Source: Sulfitobacter litoralis | GTDB taxonomy: Bacteria > Pseudomonadota > Alphaproteobacteria > Rhodobacterales > Rhodobacteraceae | Length of the DNA: 64,000 nucleotides | Assembly: GCF_900103185.1 (NCBI RefSeq) | Contig: NZ_FNJD01000003.1 | Coordinates: forward strand, 1 to 64,000 | Direction of reading: 5' to 3' | Shown here: one piece after another, positions 63,319 to 64,000 of the stretch | Position numbering within the stretch: the stretch's first letter is position 1 | Layout: each line of letters starts with the position of its first letter | The notes under the pieces: generated by a model | What the model was told of the DNA's origin: nothing | Seen by the model: the letters and a program-made list of their open reading frames with translations, nothing else | Database searches by the model: none | Translations under genes and position numbers: made by a program

Positions 63319-64000
63319 ATGTCGCAAACCATTGAGGCGCTGACCAAGTCGTTGCTGCATGCCGCCCGTCAAGCGGGTGCGGATAGTGCTGATGCGATGG
63401 CCGTGCGCGGAACTTCGGTGAACGTCGATGTGCGTGGTGGGGTGCTGGAGCAGGCCGAACGGGCCGAGGGCGTCGATATCGGGCTGCGGGTTTTTGTCGG
63501 GCAACGCTCGGCCAATGTCTCTGCGTCCGACACATCGGACCGCACGATAGAGGAAATGGCGATCCGCGCAGTGGCGATGGCGAAAGAGGCCCCCGAAGAT
63601 CCCTACATCGGCCTTGCCGATCCCGACCAGCTGGCGACCGATTGGGATGTCGAGGCGCTTGAGCTTTACGACCCCGCGCCGGAACCTTCGCCCGAAGCGC
63701 TGCAAGAGGATGCCGCCCGCGCCGAGGCCGCAGGGCTGGCCGTCAAGGGTGTCAGTCAGGTGCAATCTGCGGGTGCGGGCTATGGCGCGCAGCAGGTATT
63801 TATGGCGGCCAGCAACGGGTTCGAAGGCGGATACCGCCGTACCGACCGCGGGCTGTCCTGCGTCGCAATCGCCGGCACCGGCACGGGGATGGAGCGGGAC
63901 TATGACGGCGACAGCCGCATCTTCCAGACCGACCTGCGCAGCCCCGAAGACATCGGCACCAAAGCCGGTGAGCGCGTTCTTGAACGCATGGGCGCACGCA
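63319..64000 (+). CDS. TldD/PmbA family metallopeptidase-like protein, cut by the right edge
   Basis: The first 227 codons of a TldD/PmbA family protein. Members form TldD/TldE heterodimer proteases involved in processing peptides such as microcins and CcdA. It starts MSQTIEALTKSLLHAARQAG, with GADSADAMAVRGTSVNVDVR and LEQAERAEGVDIGLRVFVGQ, typical of the PmbA (TldE) N-terminal domain. A ribosome binding site (CAAGGAG) is present. The metal-binding HExxxH, if any, would lie outside the window. Confidence 0.85.
   Translation, partial: MSQTIEALTKSLLHAARQAGADSADAMAVRGTSVNVDVRGGVLEQAERAEGVDIGLRVFVGQRSANVSASDTSDRTIEEMAIRAVAMAKEAPEDPYIGLADPDQLATDWDVEALELYDPAPEPSPEALQEDAARAEAAGLAVKGVSQVQSAGAGYGAQQVFMAASNGFEGGYRRTDRGLSCVAIAGTGTGMERDYDGDSRIFQTDLRSPEDIGTKAGERVLERMGAR

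Noticed and set aside
1..64000. CRISPR arrays, tRNA/rRNA genes, insertion sequences, prophage or toxin-antitoxin modules
   Set aside because: I looked for repeat-spacer patterns, clover-leaf genes, transposases and integrases and saw none.

Overview
The window looks like chromosomal DNA of a marine alphaproteobacterium of the Rhodobacteraceae (Roseobacter group). The evidence is the high GC content, the families present (DUF3576, DUF2125, DUF3305/DUF3306, an FDH3-type formate dehydrogenase region, TIGR03862 flavoprotein) and gene orders such as aminotransferase-ftsK-lolA and DUF3576-leuS-lptE-holA. The genus cannot be fixed by reading alone. I see no rRNA, tRNA, CRISPR array, transposase, integrase or phage gene; the window reads as stable core chromosome with one accessory-looking surface-protein operon.

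Left part (1-3.6 kb): rpsO, a GNAT acetyltransferase and pnp, with rho-independent terminators after rpsO and pnp. Next (3.6-12.65 kb, minus strand) is an operon of three exported proteins of 169, 884 and 1920 aa. They are built from DUF11-type beta-sandwich repeats, and the last one appears to end in a large outer-membrane beta-barrel. I rate this the most interesting under-described locus here.

12.65-27.3 kb is a respiratory formate dehydrogenase island. A leftward operon encodes a multi-cluster Fe-S protein, DUF6494, an Mrp/ApbC carrier, a lipoate/biotin-ligase-like protein and DUF6505, mostly with 4-bp overlaps. The rightward operon encodes DUF3305, DUF3306, a TorD-like chaperone, a 62-aa Tat peptide, FDH alpha (Tat-exported, with Cys at the Sec position), FDH beta (four Fe-S clusters), FDH gamma (cytochrome b), a 43-aa membrane peptide and the tungstate importer TupBCA. 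Together they suggest a tungsten-dependent periplasmic FDH with its own cofactor supply and maturation genes.

27.3-38.5 kb holds mixed metabolic and stress genes: 1-Cys peroxiredoxin, aldehyde dehydrogenase, RluA-type pseudouridine synthase, NTF2-like protein, RarD, LysE, free methionine-R-sulfoxide reductase, thiolase, a STAS/anti-sigma-kinase pair, a gamma-glutamyltransferase-like protein, HspQ and a lytic transglycosylase lipoprotein.

38.5-53.2 kb is housekeeping: lolA, ftsK, an aminotransferase and an amidase on the minus strand, a UbiH-type monooxygenase on the plus strand, then xthA, thioredoxin, LON-domain and Trm112 genes, an OmpR-type response regulator, ribA with a degenerate RibB-like N-terminus, an L,D-transpeptidase, a YggS family protein and a porin. 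53.4-64 kb carries DUF3576, leuS, lptE, holA, a GST, a flavoprotein, a 24-aa lipoprotein, enoyl-CoA hydratase, an SDR, DUF2125 and the start of a TldD/PmbA gene cut by the right edge.
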